Source: Streptococcus equinus
GTDB lineage: Bacteria > Bacillota > Bacilli > Lactobacillales > Streptococcaceae
DNA: 64,000 bases
Reading direction: 5' to 3'
Assembly (NCBI RefSeq): GCF_900104225.1
Contig: NZ_FNJK01000001.1
Span: 434,001-498,000, forward strand
Shown: positions 8,647-18,422 of the stretch, piece after piece
Numbering within the stretch: the stretch's first letter is position 1
Layout of the letters: every line of letters begins with the position of its first letter
Notes under the pieces: model-generated
Databases searched by the model: none
What the model was told of the DNA's origin: nothing
The model's input: only the letters and a program-made list of their open reading frames with translations
Translations under genes and position numbers: made by a program

Positions 8647-9591
8647 TTATTGAGTGATACTTGCAATCAAACTGTCAGCGCTAGTGCTTGGTAATATGCG
8701 AACACGGTCTAAAGATAACAAACCATTGTTTTTGTTTGCGATTCCTTCATTAGTTGTGATACCAAGTTTGTAGTTTAGGCTAGCTGCAAGTTGAAGTGTC
8801 GTATCTGAATAACGTCCAGCTGGATAGGCAATTGTCATTGTATCTTGTGAAAGGTTATCGTCAAGATAGTTTTTAGCGTTGGACATTTCAGTTTTTTGAG
8901 TGTCAGCATTGCTAGCAGATAAATCAGGGTGACTAGAAGTGTGGCTTTGGAAGGATATGCCTTGATCTTTCATTTCTAATATTTGATCAAGTGTGAGATT
9001 ACCGCTATTTCCAACAGTACTTGTGATAACGTTATTAGTTGCTTTGGCTTTATATTTTTTTAAAATGGGGTAAGCATTGTCATAGAAATCCCATAAACTG
9101 TCATCAAAAGTTAACCAAATGATTTTAGGATTTCCGTTTGGAAGGACATTTTCCGTAAGGACTTTATAGGCTTCTTCGGGTGTTAAAAAGTAGTAACCTT
9201 CATCAGATAGACGTTGAATATGGCTTTCAAATGTTGTAGGATCAACGATGAGGTTAGCGTTTGAAGCTTCTTCGGGAGCCATAACGTGAATAGCATGGTA
9301 CATTAAAATCGGAAGAGAAACATCAGAATCTTGTTGAACCCAATTAACGGTATCATTGTCATTAGTAGTATTTTGATGAATTGTGGTTTGCTCAGTTGAT
9401 GATGGTGTTGAGGAATTTTTAGTTGATTTTGATGAGACTTGCTCAGTTTTTTCTGATGATAAAATCATGTGGCTCTCTTTTAGTGTAAAAAAGAGCAGAG
9501 CACCTGCGACAATGCATGTTATTAAGAGAATAAAGCTAATGAGGGTAAGTGGTTTCTTGCTCTTTTTTTCGTGTTTGTGTCGTTTTTTCAT
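8647..9591 (-). CDS. Membrane-anchored polysaccharide deacetylase (NodB domain)
   Basis: A 314-residue protein: basic cytoplasmic start, one membrane helix (about 17-37), a Ser/Thr-rich linker (about 45-75), then a NodB carbohydrate esterase domain from PILMYHAI onward. Catalytic motifs are visible: TFDDS (metal-binding Asp pair), SHTSSHPDL (H-x3-H metal ligands) and AYPAGRY. It should remove acetyl groups from an extracellular glucosamine polymer, peptidoglycan or a surface glycan. It is shorter than pneumococcal PgdA and closer in size to the S. mutans protein described as PgdA; the exact substrate is not visible. Confidence 0.85.
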   Translation of the reverse strand: MKKRHKHEKKSKKPLTLISFILLITCIVAGALLFFTLKESHMILSSEKTEQVSSKSTKNSSTPSSTEQTTIHQNTTNDNDTVNWVQQDSDVSLPILMYHAIHVMAPEEASNANLIVDPTTFESHIQRLSDEGYYFLTPEEAYKVLTENVLPNGNPKIIWLTFDDSLWDFYDNAYPILKKYKAKATNNVITSTVGNSGNLTLDQILEMKDQGISFQSHTSSHPDLSASNADTQKTEMSNAKNYLDDNLSQDTMTIAYPAGRYSDTTLQLAASLNYKLGITTNEGIANKNNGLLSLDRVRILPSTSADSLIASITQ

Positions 9592-9721
9592 GGAAATCTC
9601 CCCTGTAGATAAAAATCTGCTTTTATTGTACTACTTTTTTAGTACAGAATAAAGAATTTACCTTAAATTAGGGAAAGATTTTTAGACTTCGTTATTTTTC
9701 TGTAAATTCTGAATAATTTTA

Positions 9722-9730
9722 TGGTATAAT
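9722..9730 (+). promoter_or_regulatory. hom promoter (extended -10)
   Basis: TGGTATAAT is an extended -10 with a perfect hexamer at 9725-9730. No clear -35 is present. Confidence 0.6.
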
Positions 9731-9754
9731 GTAGAAAATGTTTTTATTTGAGAA

Positions 9755-9780
9755 GAAGTTGAGTGCTTTAGCTCGACTTC
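9755..9780 (+). other. Stem-loop in the hom leader
   Basis: GAAGTTGAG and CTCGACTTC pair (one G-U) around a seven- to eight-base loop, between the promoter and the hom ribosome site. No T run follows, so it is not a simple terminator. Confidence 0.4.
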
Positions 9781-9811
9781 CGTTCGAAAATTACTTACTA
9801 AGGAGAATAAG

Positions 9812-11098
9812 ATGTCAATAAAAATTGCTTTACTCGGTTTTGGTACAGTTGCTAGTGGTGTTCCTTTCCTTTTGAAAGAAAATCATTCAAAAATTACTGA
9901 AGCAGCTCACGACACCATTGAAATCGCTAAGGTTCTTGTCAAAGACGATGAAGAAAAAAATCGTTTGTTGGCTGCCGGAAATGATTATAACTTTGTTACA
10001 AACGTTGATGAGATTTTAAGTGATGATAGCATTGACATTGTTATTGAATTGATGGGACGTATCGAACCAGCTCGTACTTTTATTACTAAGGCTCTAGAAG
10101 CTGGTAAAAATGTCGTTTCTGCAAACAAAGATTTGATTGCTACACATGGTAAAGAATTGATTGCTCTTGCAAAAGACAAGGGTGTAGCTTTCTATTATGA
10201 AGCTGCAGTTGCTGGTGGTATTCCAATTCTTCGTACTCTTGCTAATTCACTTACTTCTGATAAAGTCACTCGTATTTTGGGCGTTCTTAACGGAACATCA
10301 AACTTCATGATGACTAAAATGGTCGATGAAGGTTGGACTTACGAAGATGCATTGAAAACAGCTCAAGAACTTGGATATGCTGAAAGCGACCCAACAAATG
10401 ACGTTGAAGGTATTGATGCCGCTTATAAAGCCGTTATTCTTAGTCAATTTGGTTTTGGTATGACGATTGATTTTGATGATGTGGCTCACAAAGGTATCAC
10501 AACAATTACACCTGATGATGTTGCTGTCGCTCAAAAACTTGGTTATGTGATTAAACTTGTTGGTGATGTTCGTGAAGTGGAATCAGGTATTTCAGCTGAA
10601 GTGTCTCCAACATTCTTGCCAAAAGCTCATCCACTTGCAAGCGTAAACGACGTTATGAATGCTGTCTTTGTTGAATCTATCGGCATCGGCGAATCAATGT
10701 ACTATGGACCAGGTGCTGGTCAAAAACCAACAGCAACTTCTGTAACAGCAGATATTATTCGTATTTGCCGTCGTATCAAAGATGGTAATGTTGGTAAATC
10801 ATTTAACGAATTTGCTCGTGAAACACGTTTGGCAGACCCATCTGAAGTGACTAGCCATTACTATTTCGCCATCAATACACCTGACAAAAAAGGACAATTG
10901 CTTCGTTTGGCTGAAATTTTCAATTCAGAAAATATCTCATTTGAACAAGTGCTTCAACAAAAAGCAAATGGTACTCGTGCACGTGTTGTCATCATTACTC
11001 ATTCAATGAGCAAGACACAATTGGCTGCAGTTACTGAAAAATTGGAAGCTGAAGAAGATTTCAAAGTGTTGAATACACTTAAAGTATTGGGTGAATAA
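9812..11098 (+). CDS. hom: Homoserine dehydrogenase
   Basis: A 428-residue enzyme reducing aspartate semialdehyde to homoserine with NAD(P)H, the branch point to threonine and methionine. The Rossmann motif [11 protein letters not shown] opens the protein, [13 protein letters not shown] and [14 protein letters not shown] mark the catalytic domain, and a C-terminal ACT domain begins near residue 350, which usually senses threonine. AAGGAG precedes the ATG. thrB follows at once, so homoserine is channelled to threonine. Confidence 0.96.
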   Translation: MSIKIALLGFGTVASGVPFLLKENHSKITEAAHDTIEIAKVLVKDDEEKNRLLAAGNDYNFVTNVDEILSDDSIDIVIELMGRIEPARTFITKALEAGKNVVSANKDLIATHGKELIALAKDKGVAFYYEAAVAGGIPILRTLANSLTSDKVTRILGVLNGTSNFMMTKMVDEGWTYEDALKTAQELGYAESDPTNDVEGIDAAYKAVILSQFGFGMTIDFDDVAHKGITTITPDDVAVAQKLGYVIKLVGDVREVESGISAEVSPTFLPKAHPLASVNDVMNAVFVESIGIGESMYYGPGAGQKPTATSVTADIIRICRRIKDGNVGKSFNEFARETRLADPSEVTSHYYFAINTPDKKGQLLRLAEIFNSENISFEQVLQQKANGTRARVVIITHSMSKTQLAAVTEKLEAEEDFKVLNTLKVLGE

Positions 11099-11153
11099 GA
11101 AAACGTAACAGTTTAAAAGTGAAAGGAAAGCTCATTAGAGCGTTAATAGTGAT

Positions 11154-12020
11154 ATGAAAATTACAGTACCAGCAACCTCTGCTAATGTTGGACCAGGTTT
11201 TGACTCTGTCGGTGTTGCGGTTTCTAAGTACTTGACTATCGAGGTTTTAGAGCCTGCTGACCATTGGGAAGTCTTGCATGATTTAGGTGATGTTCCAAGT
11301 GATGAAAACAACCTTTTGATTACAACTGCTTTGCAAGTGAAATCAGATTTAAAACCTCATCGTATTAAGATGATTTCTGACATTCCTTTGGCACGTGGTT
11401 TAGGATCATCATCATCTGTTATTGTTGCAGGAATTGAGTTAGCCAATCAATTGGCTGGCTTGAACCTGTCTGATGATGAAAAATTGACACTTGCAACTAA
11501 AATTGAAGGGCATCCAGATAACGTAGCGCCAGCTATTTTTGGTAATCTAGTGGTGTCATCATACGTTGACGGAAAAGTAAATAGCACAGTGGCTACTTTC
11601 CCAGAAGCATCATTTGTTGCTTTTATCCCAAACTATGAATTAAAAACAAGCGATAGCCGTAATGTTTTACCTGTTCAATTTTCTTACAAAGAAGCAGTAG
11701 CAGCCTCATCAATTGCCAATGTTGCTATTGCGGCGCTTTTGACAGGTGATTTGGAAAAAGCTGGGAAAGCTATTGAAGAAGATCTTTTCCATGAACGTTT
11801 CCGTCAAAAATTAGTTAAAGAATTTGCTCAGATTAAAGAAAAAGCGCATCAAGTTGGAGCTTATGCAACTTATCTTTCAGGAGCAGGACCAACTATTATG
11901 GTTTTGGCATCAAAAGAGCAAGAAACAGATGTTTTTGAAGCTATTAAATCACTTCATTTAAATGGTGAAGTTGTTGCTTTACATGTAGATACTAAAGGAG
12001 TTTTTGTTGAAAAAGACTAA
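11154..12020 (+). CDS. thrB: Homoserine kinase
   Basis: A 288-residue GHMP kinase phosphorylating homoserine for threonine synthesis. The GHMP ATP-binding loop [12 protein letters not shown] is at about residues 80-91, the N-terminus [14 protein letters not shown] is diagnostic, and the C-terminal motif LSGAGPTIM is present. The start is fixed by homology, but its ribosome site is odd: AAAGGA lies 26 bases upstream, with a small GCTC-ATTA-GAGC hairpin between it and the ATG. Confidence 0.96.
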   Translation: MKITVPATSANVGPGFDSVGVAVSKYLTIEVLEPADHWEVLHDLGDVPSDENNLLITTALQVKSDLKPHRIKMISDIPLARGLGSSSSVIVAGIELANQLAGLNLSDDEKLTLATKIEGHPDNVAPAIFGNLVVSSYVDGKVNSTVATFPEASFVAFIPNYELKTSDSRNVLPVQFSYKEAVAASSIANVAIAALLTGDLEKAGKAIEEDLFHERFRQKLVKEFAQIKEKAHQVGAYATYLSGAGPTIMVLASKEQETDVFEAIKSLHLNGEVVALHVDTKGVFVEKD

Positions 12021-12891
12021 TTTAGGTTTTCTACTTGGTTTAGTAACCTACATTTTATGGGGCTTTTTATCCCTTTATTGGAAATTACTTTCAGGTGTTA
12101 GTTCATATAACACCTTTTCTTATCGTATTATTTTTACGGTGTTTACTATGCTAGTTTATATGGTGCTCTCACGTAATCAAAAGCGGTATCGAAGCGAAAT
12201 ACATGACTTATTAACCAACAAGAAAAAATTGTTTCAGATGGTAATGGCAAGTTTTTTGATTGCCATTAACTGGCTCATCTATATTTATGCGGTAGCTCAT
12301 GGCCAGGCGACACAAGCAAGTTTTGGTTATTATATTATGCCACTGTTTTCGATTTTACTGGCTATGATTTTCTTACACGAGCGTTTGAGTCCATGGATGA
12401 CTCTAGCTATTATCATTGCAGGAATAGGTGTAGGCGTTTTAGCCTTTGACACTGGCCAAATACCACTTGTATCAATCATTTTAGCCCTATCTTTTGGTCT
12501 ATATGGATTGGTCAAGAAAAATATTAGGCTTTCAAGTGATGTGGCGATGCTGGTTGAGAGTAGCCTAGTGACACCATTTGTTTTAATCTATTTATTAGCC
12601 TTTAGTAAAGAAAGTATGCTGGATTATACTTGGCTTGAAAATAGTTTATTAATACTTTCTGGCGTGGTAACAGCTGTTCCTTTGCTGTTATTTGCCGAAG
12701 CTGTTAAACGGGCACCGTTAAACATTATTGGGTTCATTCAATACATTAATCCAACCATTCAATTGATTATTGCAGTTCTCATTTTTAAGGAGACAATAGC
12801 TTCAGGACAGCTCAAAGGTTTTGTCTTTATCTGGATAGCCATTGTTGTTTTTGTTCTTGGACAATTAATTGTCATGCGAAAAAATAAGTAG
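12007..12891 (+). CDS. rarD: RarD/EamA-family permease
   Basis: A 294-residue protein with ten hydrophobic segments in two EamA-like halves, opening with the RarD pattern [16 protein letters not shown]. The family was named from a chloramphenicol-sensitivity phenotype; its transported substrate is not settled. It begins with TTG: AAAGGAG at 11994-12000 is six bases before the TTG at 12007, which is preferred over the adjacent TTG at 12004. It overlaps the end of thrB by 14 bases, implying translational coupling. Confidence 0.85.
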   Translation: MKKTNLGFLLGLVTYILWGFLSLYWKLLSGVSSYNTFSYRIIFTVFTMLVYMVLSRNQKRYRSEIHDLLTNKKKLFQMVMASFLIAINWLIYIYAVAHGQATQASFGYYIMPLFSILLAMIFLHERLSPWMTLAIIIAGIGVGVLAFDTGQIPLVSIILALSFGLYGLVKKNIRLSSDVAMLVESSLVTPFVLIYLLAFSKESMLDYTWLENSLLILSGVVTAVPLLLFAEAVKRAPLNIIGFIQYINPTIQLIIAVLIFKETIASGQLKGFVFIWIAIVVFVLGQLIVMRKNK

Positions 12892-12903
12892 TTTGGAGCT
12901 AAT

Positions 12904-14619
12904 ATGCACAAAAAGACTGTTGTTGATTTTAAGGAACTAGGTCAGCGTTTGATTTTCGAGAAACCTTTAGCAGAGCTAGCAACAAAATCAGTAGCTGATG
13001 TTAAGAAAATCTTAAAAGCAGTAGAAGATTATCAAAAACAAGGTTACTATGTTGTTGGTTATCTAAGTTATGAGGCTGGAAAAACCTTTGATGAAAAGTT
13101 TACACTCAAATCGCAGCCTCTTTCTGGTGAGTATCTTGCTTATTTTACGGTCCATCAGGCTGCCAAAAAAGAAGCTTTTCCCAATCAATCACAGAAATCC
13201 GTCTTTTTGCCAAAACATTGGCAGTCAAAAATAAAAAAAGCTGATTATGAGAAAGCTATTCATAAGATTAGAGAAGAAATCAGGCAGGGAAATACCTATC
13301 AAGTAAACTATACTTTGCAATTAACGAGTCAATTAGAGGGTGATGCTTTTGAGTTATATAATCATTTAGTGGTTGAACAAGAAGCAGCTTATAATTGTTA
13401 TATTGAACACGATGATTTTGCCATTTTGTCTGTCAGTCCTGAGTTATTTTTTAAGAAAAAGGGGCAACAGTTAGTGACACGTCCGATGAAAGGAACAGTT
13501 GCCCGTGGTAACACTGACAAGCAAGACTTGGCTAACAAAGAATGGCTAGCACATGATAGTAAAAATCGTGCTGAAAACATGATGATTGTTGATTTGTTAC
13601 GCAATGATATGGGACGTATTTCAGAAATTGGTAGTGTTCAGGTTACCAAACTTTGTGATGTTGAGCAATATTCAACAGTTTGGCAAATGACCTCAACTAT
13701 AGAAAGCCAGTTACAGACCGATAAAACTCTCTTAGATGTTTTTTCTGCTCTTTTTCCTTGTGGTTCAATCACAGGCGCTCCGAAAATTGCTACCATGTCG
13801 ATTATCGACCAGCTAGAGCCCCATCCTCGTGGTGTTTACTGTGGAGCAATCGGAATTTGTCTACCCAATGATGATGCTATTTTCAATGTTGGTATTCGTA
13901 CCATTCAAAAGCATGGCAGTCAAGCGATTTATGGTGCTGGCGGCGGCATTACTTGGGGTAGTAATTGGAAAGACGAGTTTAAGGAAACGTGTGATAAATC
14001 TGCGGTTTTGTATCGTAATCAACCAAAATTCGATTTAATTACCACAGCAAAAGTATCTGGCAAGCAAGTCATCTATTTAGAGGAGCATATTAAGCGCTTG
14101 AAAGAATCAGCAAGGTATTTTGCTTATCCATTTTCAGAAAAGATGTTTTATGCCAACTTGTCAAGTCAGCTTAAAAAACTAGATGATTGTGATTATCGTA
14201 TGAGACTGTCACTGAATCGTAAGGGAATATTTAAGTTTGAAACTGTGAAACTTCAAGCACTGCCACAATCATATTTGCAAGCTAGGCTTGTTAAGCGTAA
14301 TGAGTCGATTGAAACGCCATTTACCTATTTTAAGACGTCTTATCGTCCTCATCTTCCAAGTAGTGAAAATGAGAGTATTTATATTTCAGAAAATGGTTAT
14401 CTTCAAGAGACGAGCATTGGCAATCTAATTTTAGAAATAGACGGTAAATGGTACACACCACCAGTTGACGTTGGCATTTTAAATGGTATTTGTCGTCAGC
14501 GTCTTATAAAAGAAGGACGTGTTGTTGAGCGTTATTTGACAGAAGCTGATTTAGCAAGAGCCAGTCATCTATATGCTTGTAACAGTGTTCGTGGTGTTTA
14601 TGAAATTACTGTCATTTAA
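12904..14619 (+). CDS. pabBC: Aminodeoxychorismate synthase component I fused to aminodeoxychorismate lyase
   Basis: A 571-residue bifunctional enzyme for p-aminobenzoate. Residues about 90-375 are the chorismate-binding PabB domain, with RQGNTYQVNYT, RPMKGTVARG, NRAENMMIVDLLRNDMGR and CGSITGAPK. Residues about 375-571 are a PLP fold-type IV lyase domain resembling PabC. It supplies the pABA moiety used by the folate operon immediately downstream. GGAG precedes the ATG. The PabA glutaminase partner is not in this window. Confidence 0.9.
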   Translation: MHKKTVVDFKELGQRLIFEKPLAELATKSVADVKKILKAVEDYQKQGYYVVGYLSYEAGKTFDEKFTLKSQPLSGEYLAYFTVHQAAKKEAFPNQSQKSVFLPKHWQSKIKKADYEKAIHKIREEIRQGNTYQVNYTLQLTSQLEGDAFELYNHLVVEQEAAYNCYIEHDDFAILSVSPELFFKKKGQQLVTRPMKGTVARGNTDKQDLANKEWLAHDSKNRAENMMIVDLLRNDMGRISEIGSVQVTKLCDVEQYSTVWQMTSTIESQLQTDKTLLDVFSALFPCGSITGAPKIATMSIIDQLEPHPRGVYCGAIGICLPNDDAIFNVGIRTIQKHGSQAIYGAGGGITWGSNWKDEFKETCDKSAVLYRNQPKFDLITTAKVSGKQVIYLEEHIKRLKESARYFAYPFSEKMFYANLSSQLKKLDDCDYRMRLSLNRKGIFKFETVKLQALPQSYLQARLVKRNESIETPFTYFKTSYRPHLPSSENESIYISENGYLQETSIGNLILEIDGKWYTPPVDVGILNGICRQRLIKEGRVVERYLTEADLARASHLYACNSVRGVYEITVI

Positions 14620-14663
14620 ATAGCAAGTAGCTCTGTCTAAAATCATTAGATTGAGCTTGCTTG

Positions 14664-14672
14664 TGCTATAAT
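14664..14672 (+). promoter_or_regulatory. Folate operon promoter (extended -10)
   Basis: TGCTATAAT, an extended -10 with a perfect hexamer. The transcript would start near 14679, leaving a leader of about 125 bases before folC. Confidence 0.55.
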
Positions 14673-14730
14673 AGAAGTGTTATTGTATTTTTATAAGAGA
14701 AAGGTATATGCGCTAAAAGCTTATCATTGA

Positions 14731-14764
14731 AAGATTTAGAGGTAAATGTCTCAATCTTATTTTT
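14731..14764 (+). terminator. Terminator-like hairpin in the folate operon leader
   Basis: AAGATT-TA-GAG pairs with CTC-AATCTT and is followed by ATTTTT, all before the folC start codon. It could act as an attenuator. I do not recognise the flanking leader as the known tetrahydrofolate riboswitch. Confidence 0.4.
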
Positions 14765-14803
14765 AATGTCAACAACTTTTGGTCATAGTAGGACATTCAT
14801 CAA

Positions 14804-16057
14804 ATGAATTATCAAGAAGCTTTAGATTGGATTCATGGCAAGTTAAAATTTGGTATTAAGCCTGGATTAGAGCGAATGGCTTGGATGCTAGAAAAACTTG
14901 GTAATCCTCAAGAGAAGCTTGCCGCTGTTCATGTTGTCGGGACAAATGGTAAAGGATCAGTTACTAGCTATTTACAACATATTTTTTCACTGGCTGGCTA
15001 TGAAGTTGGGACATTTACGTCACCATATATTGTCGATTTTCGTGAACGTATCAGCTTAAATGGGCAAATGATTTCAGAAAAAGATTTTCTTGAATTGGTT
15101 GAACGTGTTCGTCCAGTTGTGGAACGATTGTCTGTTGAAACTGATCTGGAACCTGCAACAGAGTTTGAAGTTATTACTGTCTTAATGTTTGAATATTTTG
15201 GTCACATGCATCCAGTAGACATTGCGATTATTGAGGCTGGAATGGGTGGCCTTTATGACTCAACGAATCTCTTTAAGGCTTTGGCAGTCCTTTGCCCGTC
15301 AATTGGTTTAGATCACCAGAATGTTTTAGGGCAAACTTATGCAGAAATTGCTGCGCAAAAAGTTGGTGTTTTAAAAGAAAAGGTACCATTTATTTTTGCA
15401 ACAGATCGTGCGGATGTTTGTCAGGTTTTTGCAGACAAAGCCGAGGCTTGTCATAGCCCACTTTACGAATTTGGTAAAGATTTTTCAGTAAAAGAAAATG
15501 AAAATGGTTTTGACTATCAAGGACAAGACACTCTTGGACAAGTTGAATTAGCTATGCCAGGAAAACATCAAATCAGTAATGCCAGTCTTGCGATTACAGC
15601 AGCACTTATGTTACGTGATCAGTATCCGAAAGTGACTAAGGAGTTTATCAAGGCTGGTTTAGCTCAAACGCATTGGGTAGGACGTACAGAATTAGTCTTT
15701 CCTAATGTCATGATTGATGGGGCTCATAACAATGAAAGTGTTCAAGCTCTTGTTAATGTTATGCAAAAATATAAAGATAAACACTTGCATATTTTATTTG
15801 CAGCGATCGATACCAAGCCTATTGATTCAATGCTTGAATTACTCAGTCAGTTATCTGATGTTGATGTGACAAGTTTTGTTTATCACAATGCTTTACCGCT
15901 AGAAAAATACCCAAGTCAATACCATAAAGTTGCTAAATGGCAAGATTGGATTGATCAGATTGACTTTGGTAGTCAAGAAGATTTTTATCTTATTACTGGC
16001 TCACTTTACTTCATTTCTCAAGTACGTCCTGTACTTTTGTCAAGACAGCAAAATTAA
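14804..16057 (+). CDS. folC: Folylpolyglutamate synthase / dihydrofolate synthase
   Basis: A 417-residue Mur-ligase-fold enzyme that joins glutamate to dihydropteroate and extends the polyglutamate tail. The P-loop HVVGTNGKGSVTSYL is at about residues 43-57, IIEAGMGGLYDSTN marks the central domain, and the C-terminal domain contains MIDGAHNNESV. AGGA lies about ten bases before the ATG. First gene of a folC-folE-folP-folB-folK operon, the order seen in many streptococci. Confidence 0.95.
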   Translation: MNYQEALDWIHGKLKFGIKPGLERMAWMLEKLGNPQEKLAAVHVVGTNGKGSVTSYLQHIFSLAGYEVGTFTSPYIVDFRERISLNGQMISEKDFLELVERVRPVVERLSVETDLEPATEFEVITVLMFEYFGHMHPVDIAIIEAGMGGLYDSTNLFKALAVLCPSIGLDHQNVLGQTYAEIAAQKVGVLKEKVPFIFATDRADVCQVFADKAEACHSPLYEFGKDFSVKENENGFDYQGQDTLGQVELAMPGKHQISNASLAITAALMLRDQYPKVTKEFIKAGLAQTHWVGRTELVFPNVMIDGAHNNESVQALVNVMQKYKDKHLHILFAAIDTKPIDSMLELLSQLSDVDVTSFVYHNALPLEKYPSQYHKVAKWQDWIDQIDFGSQEDFYLITGSLYFISQVRPVLLSRQQN

Positions 16058-16065
16058 GCTATAAT
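16037..16065 (+). promoter_or_regulatory. Internal promoter for folE
   Basis: TTGTCA (16037-16042), 17 bases, TATAAT (16060-16065), overlapping the last codons of folC. It would allow folE and downstream genes to be expressed independently of the leader hairpin. Confidence 0.6.
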
Positions 16066-16093
16066 AGAAAAAATAAAAAGATTGGAAAAGAAA

Positions 16094-16657
16094 ATGGCAA
16101 ATCAAGAAAAACTCGAAGCAGCAGTTTACCAACTTTTAGAAGCTTTAGGAGAAGATCCAAAACGCGAAGGGTTATTAGATACTCCTAAACGTGTTGCAAA
16201 AATGTATCAAGAGATGTTTTCAGGGTTAAATCAAGATCCAAAAGATCAATTTACAGCCGTATTTACTGAAAATCATGATGAAGTTGTTCTCGTTAAAGAT
16301 ATTCCGTTTTACTCAATGTGCGAACACCACTTGGTTCCTTTTTATGGGAAAGCTCATGTTGCTTATTTGCCAAGTGATGGTCGTGTAACTGGTCTTAGTA
16401 AATTAGCGCGTGCTGTTGAAGTGGCTAGTAAACGTCCTCAGTTGCAAGAACGTTTGACTGAGCAAGTAGCTACAGCTTTGGAAGAAGCGCTTCACCCAAA
16501 AGGTATTTTTGTGATGATTGAAGCTGAGCATATGTGTATGACAATGCGTGGTATTAAAAAACCAGGCAGCAAAACAGTGACAACCGTTGCTAAAGGTATT
16601 TTTAAAGAAGATCGTGAAGAACGTAAAGAAATTTTATCTTTGATTTTAGGAAAATAG
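16094..16657 (+). CDS. folE: GTP cyclohydrolase I
   Basis: A 187-residue enzyme opening GTP to dihydroneopterin triphosphate, first step of pterin synthesis. [18 protein letters not shown] carries the zinc-binding Cys and His, and the C-terminal part holds [11 protein letters not shown] with the second zinc Cys. The ATG at 16094 (GGAAAAG upstream) is preferred over an in-frame TTG twelve bases earlier. Confidence 0.95.
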   Translation: MANQEKLEAAVYQLLEALGEDPKREGLLDTPKRVAKMYQEMFSGLNQDPKDQFTAVFTENHDEVVLVKDIPFYSMCEHHLVPFYGKAHVAYLPSDGRVTGLSKLARAVEVASKRPQLQERLTEQVATALEEALHPKGIFVMIEAEHMCMTMRGIKKPGSKTVTTVAKGIFKEDREERKEILSLILGK

Positions 16658-16683
16658 TTAGATAGATTGCTAAGGGGACTGTT

Positions 16684-17484
16684 ATGAAAATTGGTAAACA
16701 CGATATTGATGGAAAAGCTTGTATTATGGGCGTTTTAAATGTTACTCCAGATTCATTCTCTGATGGTGGGTCGTATACATCGGTTGAGAAAGCCCTTGCT
16801 CAAGCTGAAAAAATGATTGCTGAAGGAGCTAAAATCATTGATGTTGGTGGCGAATCAACACGTCCAGGTTATACCTTTGTTGAAGCTCAAGAAGAAATCG
16901 ATCGTGTTGTACCAGTCATCAAAGCATTAAAAGAAAAATTTGATGTTTTGGTTAGTATTGATACTTATAAGACTGAAACAGCCCGTGCAGCCTTAGAAGC
17001 TGGTGCCGATATTTTAAATGATGTTTGGGCAGGTCTTTATGATGGTCAGATGCTGGCACTAGCCGCCGAAAAAAATGTTCCAATTATCTTGATGCATAAT
17101 CAGGAAGAAGAAAAATATGACAATATCACCAAAGAAGTCTGTGATTTCTTGACTGAGCGTGCTCAGGCAGCACTTGATGCTGGAGTTGCACGTGAAAATA
17201 TTTGGATTGATCCTGGTTTTGGTTTTGCTAAAAATGAAGCACAAAACATTGAACTTTTACAAGGTTTAGAGGCTGTTTGTCAGCTTGGTTATCCAGTTCT
17301 TTTTGGTATTTCACGTAAACGCACAGTTGATTATCTGCTAGGTGGTGGCACTCTTGCAACAGAACGTGATATGGGAACAGCAGCATTATCTGCTTGGGCG
17401 ATTGCTAAGGGTTGCCAAATTGTCCGAGTTCATAATGTTGATGTCAATCGAGACATCGTTAAAGTGATTAGTCAACTCGTTTGA
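16684..17484 (+). CDS. folP: Dihydropteroate synthase
   Basis: A 266-residue TIM-barrel enzyme condensing hydroxymethyldihydropterin pyrophosphate with p-aminobenzoate, the sulfonamide target. Signature motifs GVLNVTPDSFSDGG (about residues 16-29) and IIDVGGESTRPG are intact, as is GISRKRTV near the C-terminus. AAGGGGA precedes the ATG. I see no duplication of the kind linked to sulfonamide resistance, though that would need alignment to confirm. Confidence 0.95.
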   Translation: MKIGKHDIDGKACIMGVLNVTPDSFSDGGSYTSVEKALAQAEKMIAEGAKIIDVGGESTRPGYTFVEAQEEIDRVVPVIKALKEKFDVLVSIDTYKTETARAALEAGADILNDVWAGLYDGQMLALAAEKNVPIILMHNQEEEKYDNITKEVCDFLTERAQAALDAGVARENIWIDPGFGFAKNEAQNIELLQGLEAVCQLGYPVLFGISRKRTVDYLLGGGTLATERDMGTAALSAWAIAKGCQIVRVHNVDVNRDIVKVISQLV

Positions 17485-17495
17485 AAGGAGTAAGA

Positions 17496-17535
17496 GAAGA
17501 AGGGTAAGTTTGAGAAGCTTTCTCAGACTTTCTTC
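17496..17535 (+). other. Stem-loop between folP and folB
   Basis: AAGTTTGAGAA and TTCTCAGACTT form an 11-bp inner stem (one G-U), extended by GAAGA with TCTTC across an internal bulge. A strong AAAGGAG lies upstream of the hairpin, while the folB ATG lies 15 bases downstream with only weak complementarity to the ribosome just before it. Confidence 0.55.
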
Positions 17536-17550
17536 TTTGTTAGCAAGAAT

Positions 17551-17913
17551 ATGGATAAAATTCATTTAAAGGGTTGCCGATTTTACGGATATCACGGGGC
17601 TTTTAAGGAAGAACAGACTTTGGGTCAAATTTTTGTTATTGATTGTACGTTATCTGTAGATTTACAAAAGGCATCACAATCAGATCATCTTGAAGATACT
17701 GTTCACTATGGCTTAGTTTTTGAAGCCATCAAAAAGCAGGTGGAAGAAAACAAATATGCATTAATTGAACGTTTAGCTGGTGCGATTTGCCAAGATATCT
17801 TTGATCAATTTCCACCTGTTCAAGCAATCACCTTAAAAATCTCTAAAGAAAATCCGCCGATTAACGGACATTATGATTCTGTTGGGGTTGAGTTAGAACG
17901 GGAGCGAGCATGA
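17551..17913 (+). CDS. folB: Dihydroneopterin aldolase
   Basis: A 120-residue enzyme converting dihydroneopterin to hydroxymethyldihydropterin. LKGCRFYGYHGAFKEEQTLGQ holds the conserved Tyr and Glu, and KENPPINGHYDSVGVELER matches the family C-terminus. Unlike pneumococcus, where folB and folK are fused (sulD), here they are separate genes overlapping by four bases (ATGA). No usual ribosome site adjoins the start. Confidence 0.93.
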   Translation: MDKIHLKGCRFYGYHGAFKEEQTLGQIFVIDCTLSVDLQKASQSDHLEDTVHYGLVFEAIKKQVEENKYALIERLAGAICQDIFDQFPPVQAITLKISKENPPINGHYDSVGVELERERA

Positions 17914-18389
17914 CTAAAGTTTATTTGAGTTTAGGTAGCAATATAGGAGATAAAAAAGCTTATCTTGATGCGGCTCTTGATAGACTAAATCAACTTCCCC
18001 AAACATCGGTTACACTTGTTTCTTCATTCTATGAAACAGCTGCTTGGGGTAAGACTGACCAAGATGATTTTTTGAATATCTGTTGTGAATTAGAGACAAG
18101 CTTATCTGCGCAGCAGTTATTGTTAGATTGCCAGCAAATTGAGAAAGACTTGGATCGTGTTCGCCATGAACATTGGGGTCCACGTACGATTGATATTGAT
18201 ATTCTTTTGTATGGTACAGAACGTATTGAAACAGATAATCTTAAAGTACCGCACCCATATATGACAGAGCGTGCATTTGTTCTTGTGCCTCTTCATGAGA
18301 TTGCCCCATCACTTAAGCTTTGTGGCGAATCGATTACATCTTATTTAAAAACATTAAATCTTGAAGAAGTGCGAAAACTTCAGTCTTAA
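17910..18389 (+). CDS. folK: 6-hydroxymethyl-7,8-dihydropterin pyrophosphokinase
   Basis: A 159-residue kinase that activates the pterin for FolP. LSLGSNIGDKKAYL opens the protein, and RHEHWGPRTIDIDILLYG carries the Mg-binding Asp pair and catalytic Arg/His. GGGAG lies at the end of folB, and the start codon overlaps the folB stop. Last gene of the folate operon; a terminator follows. Confidence 0.95.
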   Translation: MTKVYLSLGSNIGDKKAYLDAALDRLNQLPQTSVTLVSSFYETAAWGKTDQDDFLNICCELETSLSAQQLLLDCQQIEKDLDRVRHEHWGPRTIDIDILLYGTERIETDNLKVPHPYMTERAFVLVPLHEIAPSLKLCGESITSYLKTLNLEEVRKLQS

Positions 18390-18422
18390 ATATCGTCAAA
18401 AGCTGATTTTTTTGTTATAATT

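Noticed and set aside
14700..14803. Tetrahydrofolate riboswitch before folC
   Set aside because: Conserved THF-aptamer elements were not recognised; only a terminator-like hairpin is supportable.
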